DNA of 64,000 nucleotides from Shinella sp. WSJ-2 (GCF_003432075.1 NZ_QWBU01000003.1:124001-188000), one strand, 5' to 3'; positions 17,701 through 27,683 are shown, counted from the first letter of the stretch. Made by a program: numbers and translations. Notes: generated by a model not told the origin, from the sequence alone.

Positions 17701-18459
17701 ATGGTTGAATTGAGCGGGCGAACGGTCGTCATCACGGGCGCCGGCCGTGGGTTGGGTGCGGCGCTTGCCACGTCGTTGGCCGAGGCAGGATGCACGATCG
17801 TCCTGTGCGGCCGTACCCTTGCCGCACTTGAAAAGGTGGCGGACGGGATTGCGGAAGCCACAGGGCGCCGTCCCGCCTGCATCGCCGTCGATCTTGCCGA
17901 GAGCGCAAGCGTGCGGCGGGCAATCGAGGCGATCGTCGGCGCACACGAGCACATCGACCTGCTTATCAACAACGGCGCGATGTGGCTGGAGGCGCGCGAT
18001 GAGCCGCATACGGCCGAGGAGGTCCTCGGTGTCATAAACTCCGCCGTCACCGGGACGTTCCTGCTGACTCAAGGCCTTCTGCCGCTGCTCCGGCGCTCCG
18101 CCAACCCGGACATCGTGACCATCGGCTCGGTCAGCGGCCTTCCGAACGGCTTGCTCGATGGCGTTTCCGTTCCCTTCTACGCCGCCAAGCGGGGCCAGAC
18201 GGCGATTGCCGAGGGACTGCGGCAAATGCTGGCGGGAACGCCGGTCCGCTCGATCATCCTGCACCCGCCCGATCTGGACGACATTCAGCCGGGCGAACCG
18301 GCATGGGCCGAGGCGCCCGGCCGGGTCAAGAGTGCGCGCGCCACCAACCGGGATGTGGTGGAAGCCGTCCTGTTCGCCGTCACGCGCCCGCGCAACATCT
18401 CGCTCTCCATCGTGCTGGATGCGGATGATGGCGGGGTGTTTCCCACGCAGATACGCTGA
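17701..18459 (+). CDS. Short-chain dehydrogenase/reductase with altered YxxxK motif
   Basis: A 252-residue Rossmann-fold protein. The nucleotide motif TGAGRGLG lies near residue 12, the structural NNGA near 89, and a catalytic-type serine in GSVSG. Where the family has YxxxK, the sequence reads FYAAK, so a phenylalanine occupies the usual tyrosine place and a tyrosine sits one residue later. This may alter or abolish normal activity. In-frame ATGs at 17671 and 17692 are possible starts, but MVELSGRTVVITG at 17701 is the usual family start. It converges on the RNA methyltransferase gene with 16 bp between stops. Substrate unknown. Confidence 0.82.
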   Translation: MVELSGRTVVITGAGRGLGAALATSLAEAGCTIVLCGRTLAALEKVADGIAEATGRRPACIAVDLAESASVRRAIEAIVGAHEHIDLLINNGAMWLEARDEPHTAEEVLGVINSAVTGTFLLTQGLLPLLRRSANPDIVTIGSVSGLPNGLLDGVSVPFYAAKRGQTAIAEGLRQMLAGTPVRSIILHPPDLDDIQPGEPAWAEAPGRVKSARATNRDVVEAVLFAVTRPRNISLSIVLDADDGGVFPTQIR

Positions 18460-18475
18460 GCCGGGTTGCGGTCGC

Positions 18476-19729
18476 TTACTTCTCCAACACCACCACCGCT
18501 TCCACATGTGCCGACCACAGGAACTGATCAACCGGCGTGACGAGGCGGATGCGGTAGCCGGCGGCCGTCAGAATTGCGAGGTCGCGAGCGAGGCTGATCG
18601 GGTTGCACGAGACTGCGATAACCGTCTTCACGCCGGAGCGGGCGAGCTCCTTGCACTGGTCCTCCGCACCTGCGCGGGGCGGATCGAAGACCACGGCGTC
18701 ATAGACCTTGAGCTCGGAGGCCATCAGCGGGCGGCGGAACAGATCGCGCCGCTCCACCGTGACAGGCTTGAGGCCCTGCGTGTTGCGCGCGGCGAAATCC
18801 AGCGCCTTCAGCGCCTTTTCGTCACCCTCGACGGCATGTACCTTGGCCTGGCGGGCGATCCTGAGCGCGAAGGTGCCGGAACCGGCGAAGAGATCGGCGA
18901 CGCGCTTGGCCTTGCCGAGCGCCGTCAGCACGATCTCGGCCATGGCATCCTCGGCGGGCTTCGTCGCCTGGGTAAAGCCGCCGGCGGGCGGCGAGACGCG
19001 CACGCCGGAAAACTCGATCTCCGGCTTCTGCGGCTCGATGACGATCTCGCCGTCGCTGGAAACGCGGTTGATGCCGGCGCGCAGCGCAAGCACGGTCTCG
19101 GTGACGGCGCGGCGCTGTTTATCGCCGACCTTCTTGACGCCTTCGAAGGCGAGGTCGAGGCCACCGAGTGTTTCCAGCACCGTGACGCGGAACGGTTCCG
19201 CCGAGGTGGCGATGGCCGCGGCGACGCGGCGGATCGCCTCGAGTCTTCCGATGATGCCGTCGCTGGAAATCGGACAGTGATCGATGGAGACGATGTGGTG
19301 GCTGCCGGCCTGACTGAAGCCGACCAGCATGTCCTTTTCCGTCCTGCGCAGGGTGAAGACGACGCGGCGGCGTTCGCCGGGCCGGGCGATGACGAGCGGC
19401 GCGACCTCGGCCGTAAGACCCTTGGATTTCAGCGCCTGGACGACGAGGTTGCGCTTGAAGTCATGATAGAGCGCATCGCTGGCATGCTGCAGCGTGCAGC
19501 CGCCGCAGGTGCCGTTCTTGCCGTCGGGGCCGAAGTGCACGCAGGGCGGCGTTACCCGCTCGGGCGAGGCCTCGGACATCGACATGACCGTGCCGTGGTT
19601 CTTCACGCGCGCCACGGCGACGACTTCGCCGGGCAGCGTGAAGGGCACGTAGACCGGACCGCCGGTCGTTTCCGCAATGCCGTCGCCGCCACTGCCGAGC
19701 CGCGCGATGGTGAGGGTTTCCGTCGTCAT
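18476..19729 (-). CDS. Class I SAM-dependent RNA 5-methyluridine methyltransferase (TrmA/RlmD family)
   Basis: A 417-residue protein. An N-terminal TRAM-like part precedes an iron-sulfur cysteine set (CVHFGPDGKNGTCGGC and a later DHCPI). The SAM motif DLFAGSGTFALRIA, FDPPRAG and the catalytic SCNP follow. This is the layout of RumA/RlmD-type enzymes that methylate U to m5U in 23S rRNA. Which uridine is modified cannot be read. Its start overlaps the stop of the tlyA-like gene by four bases (ATGA), so the two RNA-methylation genes are translationally coupled. Confidence 0.88.
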   Translation of the reverse strand: MTTETLTIARLGSGGDGIAETTGGPVYVPFTLPGEVVAVARVKNHGTVMSMSEASPERVTPPCVHFGPDGKNGTCGGCTLQHASDALYHDFKRNLVVQALKSKGLTAEVAPLVIARPGERRRVVFTLRRTEKDMLVGFSQAGSHHIVSIDHCPISSDGIIGRLEAIRRVAAAIATSAEPFRVTVLETLGGLDLAFEGVKKVGDKQRRAVTETVLALRAGINRVSSDGEIVIEPQKPEIEFSGVRVSPPAGGFTQATKPAEDAMAEIVLTALGKAKRVADLFAGSGTFALRIARQAKVHAVEGDEKALKALDFAARNTQGLKPVTVERRDLFRRPLMASELKVYDAVVFDPPRAGAEDQCKELARSGVKTVIAVSCNPISLARDLAILTAAGYRIRLVTPVDQFLWSAHVEAVVVLEK

Positions 19730-20478
19730 GGCTTGCGACCTCCGAGCAGGAACTCGACATTGCCGTCACCACCGGCAATCGGCGAGGGGATGAGGCCGAG
19801 GCTCTGCCAGCCCATGTCTTCCACAAGCCAGCGTTCGAGCTCCGCGGCGACGGCCGGCGCGCTCTCCGGATCCTTCAGCAGGCCGGCCTTGCTGATCGCC
19901 TCGCGGCCCGCCTCGAATTGCGGCTTGACGAGCAGGACGCAGAAGGCGCCGGGTTCAGCAAAGCCGAGCGCCGGGGGCAAGGCGAGTTTCAGCGAGATGA
20001 AGGAGACGTCGGAAACGACGACGCCGATCTCGCGATCCTCAAGATGGTCCTCGTCGAGGACGCGGGCATTCAGGCCCTCGTAATTGGTAATGCGCTCGTC
20101 TTCGCGAAGCCGGGGATGCAACTGGTCATGGCCGACATCGACGGCGATGACGTGGTTTGCGCCGCGCTCCAGCAGCACATCGGTAAAACCGCCGGTGGAG
20201 GCGCCGATATCCAGACAGTCGAGCCCGGCGGGGTCGAGGCCGAATTCATCGAGTGCGGCCTTCAGCTTCAGCGCGGCGCGTGACACATAGGCCTGGGCGG
20301 GGTCGTCGATCTCGATCTTCACATTGGCGGGAAAGGTCGAGCTCGGCTTGGTAACGGTGCGGCCGTTGACGCGCACGGTGCCGCGCGAAATGGCGTCGCG
20401 CGCGCGGGAGCGGCTGGCAACGAGGCCGGCATTCAGCAGGAGCTGGTCGAGGCGGATGGTTTCGATAGGTCGGGACAT
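19726..20478 (-). CDS. tlyA: TlyA family rRNA 2'-O-methyltransferase (hemolysin A homologue)
   Basis: 250 residues with an N-terminal S4 RNA-binding domain (IRLDQLLLNAGLVASRSRAR, then VRVNGRTVTKPS). An FtsJ/RrmJ-like Rossmann domain follows (DIGASTGGFTDVLLERGA, then VVSDVSFISLKLALP). TlyA enzymes methylate the 2'-OH of cytidines in 16S and/or 23S rRNA; older annotation calls them hemolysins. It overlaps the downstream RNA methyltransferase by four bases. In related genomes, as I recall, tlyA lies next to dxs. Here a broken chemoreceptor and two other genes lie between them. Confidence 0.9.
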   Translation of the reverse strand: MSRPIETIRLDQLLLNAGLVASRSRARDAISRGTVRVNGRTVTKPSSTFPANVKIEIDDPAQAYVSRAALKLKAALDEFGLDPAGLDCLDIGASTGGFTDVLLERGANHVIAVDVGHDQLHPRLREDERITNYEGLNARVLDEDHLEDREIGVVVSDVSFISLKLALPPALGFAEPGAFCVLLVKPQFEAGREAISKAGLLKDPESAPAVAAELERWLVEDMGWQSLGLIPSPIAGGDGNVEFLLGGRKP

Positions 20479-20578
20479 CGCCTCTCATGACGCCTCATGG
20501 GGCGGGTGGCAAGCCCCGTCGCCGTCAAACCTCCTCATATGGTCTCTGCCGGAATGGCGAGCCCCCAAAGAAACACTA

Positions 20579-20609
20579 TGTCATATTCATTCTTTCTTAA
20601 ATTATGACA
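20579..20609. repeat. Inverted repeat upstream of the broken chemoreceptor gene
   Basis: TGTCATA and TATGACA, perfect reverse complements, 17 bp apart in AT-rich DNA. They lie about 120-150 bp before the start codon. They could bind a dimeric regulator. Confidence 0.45.
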
Positions 20610-20727
20610 ATCACCGTTCGTTAAGGATAACCGGGATGTGACCGGCATTTGGCTCCATGTGCGGACGGAGCGCTTCCAAAGGTTTTCAGCAATGGCGACC
20701 CGTCGGGAACGGGCGCAAGGAGCATCC

Positions 20728-22914
20728 ATGACCCTACGTCTGTCCCACCGGATCGGCCTGATGGCGCCGATTGCCGTCGCGGGCATACTTCTCATCGTCG
20801 GTATTTTCGAAGTCGAGCGGCGCACCGCTTAAGAATATGGCGCCAAGGTGGAGCGTCAGCGCAGCGCCGACGACGCCCTGCGCGAGTTGGAGATCGACTT
20901 CCTGCAGAACCGGCGCGCGGAAAAGGATTTCCTGCTGCGGCGCGACGAAAAATACATCGCCGCCCATAAGGAGATTTCGGCAAAGGCCGAAAAGTCGCTC
21001 GAAAACCTCGGAACGCTCCTCGACAATCCCGCGACCCGCGCCGATCTGCAGACGATTTCCGACGGCTACACCGCCTATCAGCGCAGCTTTGCAACGCTTG
21101 CGCAGGCCAGCATCGCGCTCGGCCTCGACCCGTCGTCGGGCCGGGAAGGGGCGATGCGCACGGCGGTGCACGCCATCGAGGAACTGTTAAAAGCTGTCGA
21201 CGACAAGGGTCTTCAGGCAAGCATGCTGATGATGCGCCGCCACGAAAAGGATTTCATCATGCGCCGCGACGCGAAGTACGTCGCCAAGCACGCCGAAGAG
21301 CGCGCCGCCTTCGCCAAGACACCGGCCGAAAAGTTCGGCGGCGCGGCAAACCAGGCGACGATCCTCAAGGCGCTCGACGACTACGGCAAGGCCTTCGAGG
21401 ACTATGCCGCGATCGCCGGGACGGAGGCCGCCGCCCGCCAGAGCGTGTCCGAAGCCTTTGCCGCGGTGGAACCCGTCTTTGATCAGATGTCTGCCGGTAT
21501 TGCCGCCGACAAGGCTGAGGCCGAGGCGGAGAGCGTGAAGGCGCTGGAATTCGCTCATTCGGTCGCCATCGCCGCAATCCTGGCCGCGATCGCCACAATC
21601 GCTGCGACGGTTCTTTTGATTGGCCGGTCGATCTCGCGCCCCATCGTCGCCACCACGAAGGCGATGACGGTTTTGGCCGGCGGTGACACCGCCTCCGCCA
21701 TTCCCTATGCCGGGCGTCGCGACGAGATCGGCGAAATGGCCGGCGCTGTGGAGGTCTTCCGCCAGGCAGCCATCGCCAATCGCCGGCTTGAAGCCGAAGC
21801 GGCGGAAAACCGGAAGCGCGCCGAGGCCGAACGCATCCACCTCCAGGAAGCGGCGGAAGCGGCCGCGCAGGCCCGCCTTCAGCAAGCGACCGCAGGCTTG
21901 GCAGGTGGTCTGCGCCGTCTCGCGTCGGGTGATCTAAGCTTCCAGCTGACGGAACCCTTTGCGCCCGATTTCGAGCAGCTGCGCCACGATCTCAACTCCG
22001 CCGTCGCCGAACTCGGTGCGACGCTCGGTGCCGTCGCGCAATCGAGCGGTTCTATCGACGATGGTTCGCGCGAGATCAGCGTCAGCGCTGACGATCTCTC
22101 CAAGCGCACGGAGCAGCAGGCCGCGTCGCTGGAGGAGACCGCCGCGGCACTCGACGAGATCACCGCCAATGTTGCCAACTCCACCAAGCGGGCCGATGAG
22201 GCACGCAGCGTGGCGGGCGAGGCCAACCGCAGCGCCCAGAAATCCGGCGAAATCGTCGCCGGTGCAATCGAGGCGATGAAGCGCATCGAGCACTCCTCCG
22301 GCCAGATTTCCAACATCATCGGCGTGATCGACGAGATCGCCTTCCAGACCAACCTGCTGGCGCTGAATGCCGGCGTTGAAGCGGCGCGCGCTGGTGACGC
22401 CGGCAAGGGCTTTGCCGTCGTCGCGCAGGAGGTGCGGGAACTGGCGCAGCGTTCGGCGCAGGCCGCCCGCGAGATCAAGGACCTAATCCGCAACTCCACG
22501 GCCGAGGTCGAGGGCGGCGTGCGGCTGGTGCAGGATACCGGCGCCTCGCTGCAGGCGATCGGCCTGCATGTCGCGACGATCAACCAGCATATGGATGCCA
22601 TCGCCATTTCGGCCCGTGAACAGTCGGTCGGCCTTTCGGAGGTCAACACCGCCGTCAACCAGATGGACCAGGTGACCCAGCGCAACGCCGCAATGGTGGA
22701 AGAGACCAACGCCGCCAGTGCCTCGCTCGCCAATGGAGCGGTGCGGCTACGGGATCAGATCTCCCGCTTCGTACTCCCGAGCGTTTCCGGTGGCATGCGC
22801 GACCTGAAGGCCGTGCATCGCAAGATGGAAACGGTGGCGCGCGCACCTGTTCGGCCAGCGCCGCTCGCTTCTCACGGCAATGCCGCGCTCAAGCAGGAAT
22901 GGACGGAATTCTGA
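20728..22914 (+). pseudogene. HBM-type methyl-accepting chemotaxis protein interrupted by in-frame TAA
   Basis: Starting at the ATG at 20728 (AGGAGC upstream) the frame reads TM1 (GLMAPIAVAGILLIVGIFEV) then ERRTA and a TAA at 20830-20832. The same frame then continues EYGAKVERQRSADDALREL without further stops to 22914. The second part has a helical bimodular sensor with two similar motifs (FLLRRDEKYIAAHKE and FIMRRDAKYVAKHAE), TM2 near VAIAAILAAIATIAATVLLI, a HAMP domain, and the signalling tip [21 protein letters not shown] restart at GTG 20848 would lack TM1, so the sensor would not be exported. It is a recent nonsense mutation, a sequence error, or a read-through case. Confidence 0.85.
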
Positions 22915-22935
22915 GCGAAGATCTTTCGTAAATAC

Positions 22936-22963
22936 AAACGCCCCGGTCATGCCGGGGCGTTTT
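22936..22963 (+). terminator. Rho-independent terminator after chemoreceptor pseudogene
   Basis: AAACGCCCCGG / CCGGGGCGTTT with a five-base loop, followed by TG and TTT. It may work in both directions, because the next gene is convergent. Confidence 0.8.
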
Positions 22964-22980
22964 GTTTGTGGTAGGGCCGG

Positions 22981-23253
22981 TCAGAGCCAGATGATGCGGC
23001 CGGAATAGGTTTCGATCGTTTCGAACTCGGTCATGGCGGAAATACCCTGCGGCTTCATCTCGTCGCGTGCCGCACGCACAAGGCCGGGATCGCCTGCGAT
23101 ATCATGCGACTTGCGGATGTCCGGTAGCTTTTTCTGCAGGATGGCGATTGCCGCGGCCTCGATGGCCGGGTCGTATTCCGGCCGCTCTTCGGCGGCCGCG
23201 ATGGAGGTATGGCAAAGCGTGGCGGCAAGAGCCGCAAGCAGCGCGTATCGCAT
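22981..23253 (-). CDS. Small exported protein, 90 aa
   Basis: Begins with a clear signal peptide (MRYALLAALAATLCHTSIAAA), with cleavage likely after AAA. A ~68-residue mature part follows that is charged and mostly helical (PEYDPAIEAAAIAILQKKL). AGGGA stands eight bases before the ATG, which supports the start. No family is recognised. It converges with the chemoreceptor pseudogene across a shared bidirectional terminator. It is divergent from the DUF4424 gene, with about 190 bp between their starts. It is likely periplasmic; no function can be assigned. Confidence 0.7.
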   Translation of the reverse strand: MRYALLAALAATLCHTSIAAAEERPEYDPAIEAAAIAILQKKLPDIRKSHDIAGDPGLVRAARDEMKPQGISAMTEFETIETYSGRIIWL

Positions 23254-23443
23254 AGTGAAAATCCCTGTCCGGCTTTTCTTTTCGTTGCGGGGACACTAGC
23301 AGCCGGAGGTTTCGCAACGGCCAAGGGATGTGGTTACGCGGTTGCAAAACGGGATGGTTGAGAAAGCGTGAGGGCCGCTTTCCCGCGCTTGCCGTGCCGA
23401 GAGATTTCGGTTGTTATCGCGCCACACGCCATTGGAGATTTCC

Positions 23444-24460
23444 ATGAAAAACGCTTTGCGCCACCTGCCGCTGCTTTTCGCGCTTTCGGCAGCACCAGCT
23501 CTCGCCAATGACACGATGGCGGAGCTGAAGACGGGCGGGCTCACCTTCGTGCGCACGCCGGAAGTGGAGATGACAAAGGAGGCGCTGTTCATCTCGCCGA
23601 GCGAAATCCGCGTCGACTATGTCTTCACCAACACCTCGGACAAGGACGTGTCCGGCCTCGTCGCCTTCCCGATGCCCGATATCGGCGGCGATCCCTATGC
23701 CAATATCGCGATCGACGATTTCGAGACGGACAACTATCTCGGCTTCACCGCCGCGCAGGATGGCAAGGCGGTAGCCGTCACCCTCCAGCAGCGCGCCTAT
23801 GCCTCCGATATCGATGTGACGGAGGACCTGAAAGCGCAGAATATTCCGCTCCTGCCGATGTCCAAGGCCGCCAAGGAGGCGCTGAAGAACCTGCCGGAGG
23901 ACGTCGCCGCCGACTGGATCGCCCGCGGCCTCATCTTCATCGATACCTATGACGATGACGGTACCGGCATGAAGGACTACCGCACGCCGCTCTGGTCGCT
24001 GAAGTCGGTCTATTGGTGGCGCACCACCTTCCCGGCGGGCAGGCAAGTGACGGTGCAGCACCGTTACAAGCCGAGCGTCGGCGGCACGGTCGGCATCTCC
24101 TTCCTGGAGGACGGCCAGCCGAAGGGCGAGCGCTATCAGGATTACGTCAAGCGCTACTGCATCGAGGACGCTATCGTGCGCCGCGCCCAGCAGGCCGAAA
24201 AGGACATGCAGGCAGGCAAACCCTATCTCTTCGAGGCCTGGATTTCCTACATCCTGTCAACGGGCGCCAATTGGGGCGGCCCGATCAAGGATTTTTCGCT
24301 GACCATCGACAAGGGGGCTGCGGAAAATCTCGTCAGCTTCTGCGGCGAGGGCGTCAAGAAGATCGGCCCGACGACCTTCGAGATGAAGGCCAAGGATTTC
24401 ACGCCGACCAACGAGATCGATATTCTGCTGCTGAAGCCAAGCGGGGCGCAGGCGCAGTAA
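23444..24460 (+). CDS. DUF4424 exported protein
   Basis: 338 residues with a signal peptide (MKNALRHLPLLFALSAAPALA). The start matches the DUF4424 family: NDTMAELKTGGLTFVRTPEV, then SPSEIRVDYVFTNTSDKDV. The rest is beta-rich with no membrane helix, so a periplasmic or secreted location is likely. The in-frame ATG at 23411 would put 11 extra residues before the signal peptide and is rejected. The gene converges on dxs with only 25 bp between the stops. The family has no established function that I know of. Confidence 0.88.
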   Translation: MKNALRHLPLLFALSAAPALANDTMAELKTGGLTFVRTPEVEMTKEALFISPSEIRVDYVFTNTSDKDVSGLVAFPMPDIGGDPYANIAIDDFETDNYLGFTAAQDGKAVAVTLQQRAYASDIDVTEDLKAQNIPLLPMSKAAKEALKNLPEDVAADWIARGLIFIDTYDDDGTGMKDYRTPLWSLKSVYWWRTTFPAGRQVTVQHRYKPSVGGTVGISFLEDGQPKGERYQDYVKRYCIEDAIVRRAQQAEKDMQAGKPYLFEAWISYILSTGANWGGPIKDFSLTIDKGAAENLVSFCGEGVKKIGPTTFEMKAKDFTPTNEIDILLLKPSGAQAQ

Positions 24461-24485
24461 AAGCACGAGGGTAGGGCGGAGGCGG

Positions 24486-26405
24486 TCAGCCCGCCGCGCC
24501 CACACCGACGGCCTTCTGGCCGAGCGCCTTGAACACCGTCGCGACGATGCCGGCGCGGTCCAGTCCGGCCTTGGCGTACATCGCCTCGGGCTTGGCCTGT
24601 TCCATCCAGATATCGGGCAGCACCAATGGGCGCACCTTGAGCCCATGATCGAGCAGGCCTTCCATAGCGAGGAACTGCAGCACGTGGCTGCCGAAGCCGC
24701 CGACGGCGCCTTCCTCGATGGTGATCAGCACCTCGTGGTGGCGGGCAAGCTGGCGGATGAGGTCGTGATCGAGCGGTTTGGCGAAACGCGCATCGGCGAC
24801 CGTCGTCGAAAGGCCTGCGGCATCGAGGTCTTCGGCGGCCAGCAGGCAATCCGCAAGGCGCGTGCCGAAGGACAAGAGCGCGACCTTCGATCCCTGCTTG
24901 ACGACGCGGCCCTTGCCGATCTCCAGGATTTCACCACGGGCGGGCATGTCGACACCCACACCTTCGCCGCGCGGATAGCGGAAGGAGATCGGGCCGGCGT
25001 CATAGGCGGCTGCGGTGCGCACCATATGCTTCAGCTCCGCCTCGTCGGCGGCGGCCATCACCACGAAACCGGGAAGCGTTGCGAGATAGGTCGTGTCGAA
25101 GGAACCGGCATGGGTCGGCCCGTCGGCGCCGACGAAGCCGGCGCGGTCGATAGGAAAGCGCACGGGCAGGCCTTGGATGGCGACATCGTGCACCACCTGG
25201 TCGTAGCCGCGCTGCAGGAAGGTGGAATAGAGCGCGCAGAATGGCTTGTAGCCCTCGGCTGCAAGGCCGGCGGCGAAGGTCACGGCGTGCTGTTCGGCGA
25301 TGCCCACGTCGAAGGTGCGCATGGGATAAGCGGCGGCGAGCTTGTCAATGCCGGTGCCGTTGGGCATGGCGGCCGTGACGCCGACGATCTTCTCGTCGAA
25401 ACCGGCTTCCTGCACCAGCGCTTCGCCGAAGACCGAGGTGTAGCTCGGCGCATTCGGCTTGGCCTTGGCCTGCGTGCCGGTGATGACGTCGAAGGTGTTG
25501 ACGCCGTGATACTTGTCGGCGGCGGCTTCGGCGGGCGGATAGCCCTTGCCCTTCTGCGTCACGACATGGATCAGCACCGGACCCTTGGAATTGTCGCGCA
25601 CATTGCGCAGCACGGGCAGCAGGTGCTCAAAGGAATGGCCGTCGATCGGTCCGATGTGATAAAAGCCCATCTCCTCGAACAGCGTGCCGCCGGTCACATA
25701 GCCGCGCGCGTGCTCGACGGCGCGGGTGATTGCCCGGTCGACCTTCTTGCCGAGATAGGCCGTCAGTTTCTTGCCGAGTTCGCGGAAGCCCATATAGGTG
25801 CGACCGGAGGCGAGACGCGCCAGATAGGCGCTCATCGCGCCGGTCGGTGGCGCAATCGACATGTCGTTGTCGTTGAGAATGACGATGAGGCGTGCATCGA
25901 GCGCACCGGCGTTGTTCAGCGCCTCATAGGCCATGCCGGCCGACAGCGCGCCATCGCCGATGACGGCGATGACATTGCGGTTCGCGCCGGAGAGATCGGC
26001 GGCGACCGCCATGCCGAGGCCGGCGGAAATCGAGGTCGAGGAATGGGCCGCACCGAAGGGGTCGTATTCGCTTTCCGCGCGGCGGGTGAAGCCGGACAGG
26101 CCGTCTTCCTGGCGCAGCGTGCGAATGCGGTCGCGCCGGCCGGTCAGGATCTTGTGCGGATAACATTGATGGCCGACATCGAAGATCAGCCGGTCATCGG
26201 GCGTGTTGAAGACCTTGTGGATGGCGATGGTGAGCTCCACCACGCCAAGCCCGGCGCCGAGATGGCCGCCCGTGCGCGAGACGGCGTCGATCATTTCCGT
26301 GCGCAGCTCGCTGGCGAGCTGCGGCAGGTCGCGATCGTCCACAGCCTTCAGGTCCGCGGGAATGCGCACCTTGTCGAGCAGGGGGGTGGCTGGCGTTTGT
26401 GTCAC
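24486..26405 (-). CDS. dxs: 1-deoxy-D-xylulose-5-phosphate synthase
   Basis: 639 residues, full length. It makes DXP from pyruvate and glyceraldehyde 3-phosphate, the first step of the MEP isoprenoid pathway, which also supplies thiamine and pyridoxal precursors. Visible motifs are the thiamine-diphosphate block [18 protein letters not shown], then [14 protein letters not shown], and the transketolase C-domain [14 protein letters not shown]. The start is a GTG (26405) with GAGG seven bases upstream. It stands alone on its strand; the previous same-strand gene starts 238 bp upstream. In relatives it is usually near xseB and tlyA. Confidence 0.97.
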   Translation of the reverse strand: MTQTPATPLLDKVRIPADLKAVDDRDLPQLASELRTEMIDAVSRTGGHLGAGLGVVELTIAIHKVFNTPDDRLIFDVGHQCYPHKILTGRRDRIRTLRQEDGLSGFTRRAESEYDPFGAAHSSTSISAGLGMAVAADLSGANRNVIAVIGDGALSAGMAYEALNNAGALDARLIVILNDNDMSIAPPTGAMSAYLARLASGRTYMGFRELGKKLTAYLGKKVDRAITRAVEHARGYVTGGTLFEEMGFYHIGPIDGHSFEHLLPVLRNVRDNSKGPVLIHVVTQKGKGYPPAEAAADKYHGVNTFDVITGTQAKAKPNAPSYTSVFGEALVQEAGFDEKIVGVTAAMPNGTGIDKLAAAYPMRTFDVGIAEQHAVTFAAGLAAEGYKPFCALYSTFLQRGYDQVVHDVAIQGLPVRFPIDRAGFVGADGPTHAGSFDTTYLATLPGFVVMAAADEAELKHMVRTAAAYDAGPISFRYPRGEGVGVDMPARGEILEIGKGRVVKQGSKVALLSFGTRLADCLLAAEDLDAAGLSTTVADARFAKPLDHDLIRQLARHHEVLITIEEGAVGGFGSHVLQFLAMEGLLDHGLKVRPLVLPDIWMEQAKPEAMYAKAGLDRAGIVATVFKALGQKAVGVGAAG

Positions 26406-26643
26406 TCTCAGGCCTCGTCTTCTCGCCCGCGTGCCGAAGCTCCCTCGCGGAACCCGGTCCGGCGTTACGGTTCGTAACCGCGCTAGTCTGTCAAATGCAG
26501 AATGCGGCGCGCGATTTCAACCGTTTCGGCAAGTCTAGAGCGTATTTCGCCGGATTGATACCACGCAATCCGACGCAGCCTCGCGTTCTCCAAGGCAAAT
26601 CAGGCATTTTGCGGACGTGACGAACGGCAAAAACCGTCGATAT

Positions 26644-27042
26644 CTACTTCTTCTTCTTGGTGCGAGAGGCCTGATTCAAGGCGACGGCGGCGCGGATCAG
26701 CGCCTTCAGCGCGTCTTCGTCGATGTCAGCCCCTTCCGGGAAATCGATGGCGCGGCGCGTATTGCCCTCGAGGCTGGAGTTGAAAAGGCCGGCGGGATCA
26801 TCGAGCGACGCGCCCTTGGCGAAGGTCATCTTCACCACGGACTTGTAGGTCTCGCCGGTGCAGAGAATGCCGTCATGCTCCCAGACGGGCACGCCGCGCC
26901 ACTTCCATTCCTCGGTCACGTCTGGATCGGCCTGTTTGATCAGCGCCCGCAGCCGCGCGAGCATGACGCCGCGCCAGTCGGCGAGTTCGGTTATGCGCTT
27001 GTCGATCTGCGCCGATGGGGATTCGGTTTCAGTCGTGCTCAT
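26644..27042 (-). CDS. DUF1801 family protein (second of a pair)
   Basis: A 132-residue soluble protein. It carries the DUF1801 pattern: VTEEWKWRGVPVWEHDGILC, then YKSVVKMTFAKGASLDDP. Family members (YdhG/YobT-like) have a frataxin-like fold, and some were proposed as iron chaperones; this is not proven here. It ends in a lysine run (TKKKK). It is the last gene of a five-gene operon starting with an ArsR regulator, 14 bp after the other DUF1801 gene. The two paralogues are only weakly similar, so the duplication is old or they came separately. Confidence 0.85.
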   Translation of the reverse strand: MSTTETESPSAQIDKRITELADWRGVMLARLRALIKQADPDVTEEWKWRGVPVWEHDGILCTGETYKSVVKMTFAKGASLDDPAGLFNSSLEGNTRRAIDFPEGADIDEDALKALIRAAVALNQASRTKKKK

Positions 27043-27056
27043 GGTGTCATCCCGCG

Positions 27057-27467
27057 TCAGAGGCGTTCGCCGGGAAGTGCTGCTGCCTGCCGGATCCAGC
27101 CGGAAAGCAACGCTTCATCGAGCGCTTCGCCCTCGTGAATATGAAAATAGCGCGTTTCCGCTGTTTTCGAGGCGACCGGCGGCACCGGATGGAGTGCTGC
27201 GCCGCGAAAGAAGGTCAGCTTTATGTATTTCGCAAAACAGTGATAGCTGAGGAACCAGCCGTCGCCTTCCTTGCCATAGAAGGGCGAGTTCCATTTCACC
27301 GCCTTGGCAACACCGGGCACGGTCTTTTCGACCAGCGCATCGAGTCTTCGGCCGACATCGCTTTTCCAGCCGGGCATGGTGGCGATATAGGCCTGGACCG
27401 GCCCGTCGCCATACCCTTTCGCAATCTGCGGATTGCCGCCGGATAGCAGCACCGGTTCGTCGCTCAT
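27057..27467 (-). CDS. DUF1801 family protein (first of a pair)
   Basis: 136 residues with KAVKWNSPFYGKEGDGWFLS and KYIKLTFFRGAALHPVPP, typical of DUF1801. It is probably cytosolic; no signal or membrane segment is seen. It lies 9 bp after the small membrane protein gene and 14 bp before the second DUF1801 gene, so it is surely co-transcribed. A frataxin-like or YdhG-like role is only a family-level guess. The gene looks intact with a normal ATG start. Confidence 0.85.
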   Translation of the reverse strand: MSDEPVLLSGGNPQIAKGYGDGPVQAYIATMPGWKSDVGRRLDALVEKTVPGVAKAVKWNSPFYGKEGDGWFLSYHCFAKYIKLTFFRGAALHPVPPVASKTAETRYFHIHEGEALDEALLSGWIRQAAALPGERL

Positions 27468-27476
27468 CCTTGTCTC

Positions 27477-27683
27477 CTAGCCGCGTCGCGCACGGCCAAT
27501 ATAGGGCAGCGCGAAGAGATAGAGACCGCTGACCAGCAAAAGGATCAGCGGAAAGAGCGCCAGAAAGCCGACCCAGAGCGGCGGCTGGCCCTGCGTCATC
27601 GCCGCGATGTTGACGAGCACGGCGAGCGTGAAGAGGATCGAAATCCAGCGGTGCCCCTGGCGGATCAGAAGGTTCCAGTTCAT
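27477..27683 (-). CDS. Small membrane protein, 68 aa
   Basis: Two predicted membrane helices: SILFTLAVLVNIAAM and WVGFLALFPLILLLVSGLYLF. Positively charged ends (MNWNLLIRQGHRW, GRARRG) put both termini in the cytoplasm. It lies 12 bp after the SRPBCC gene and 9 bp before a DUF1801 gene. As far as I recall, small proteins of this shape accompany SRPBCC/ArsR pairs in other proteobacteria. No enzymatic motif. Confidence 0.78.
   Translation of the reverse strand: MNWNLLIRQGHRWISILFTLAVLVNIAAMTQGQPPLWVGFLALFPLILLLVSGLYLFALPYIGRARRG

Noticed and set aside
23411-23443. Earlier ATG for the DUF4424 gene
   Set aside because: It would place eleven extra residues before the signal peptide; the ATG at 23444 begins right at it.
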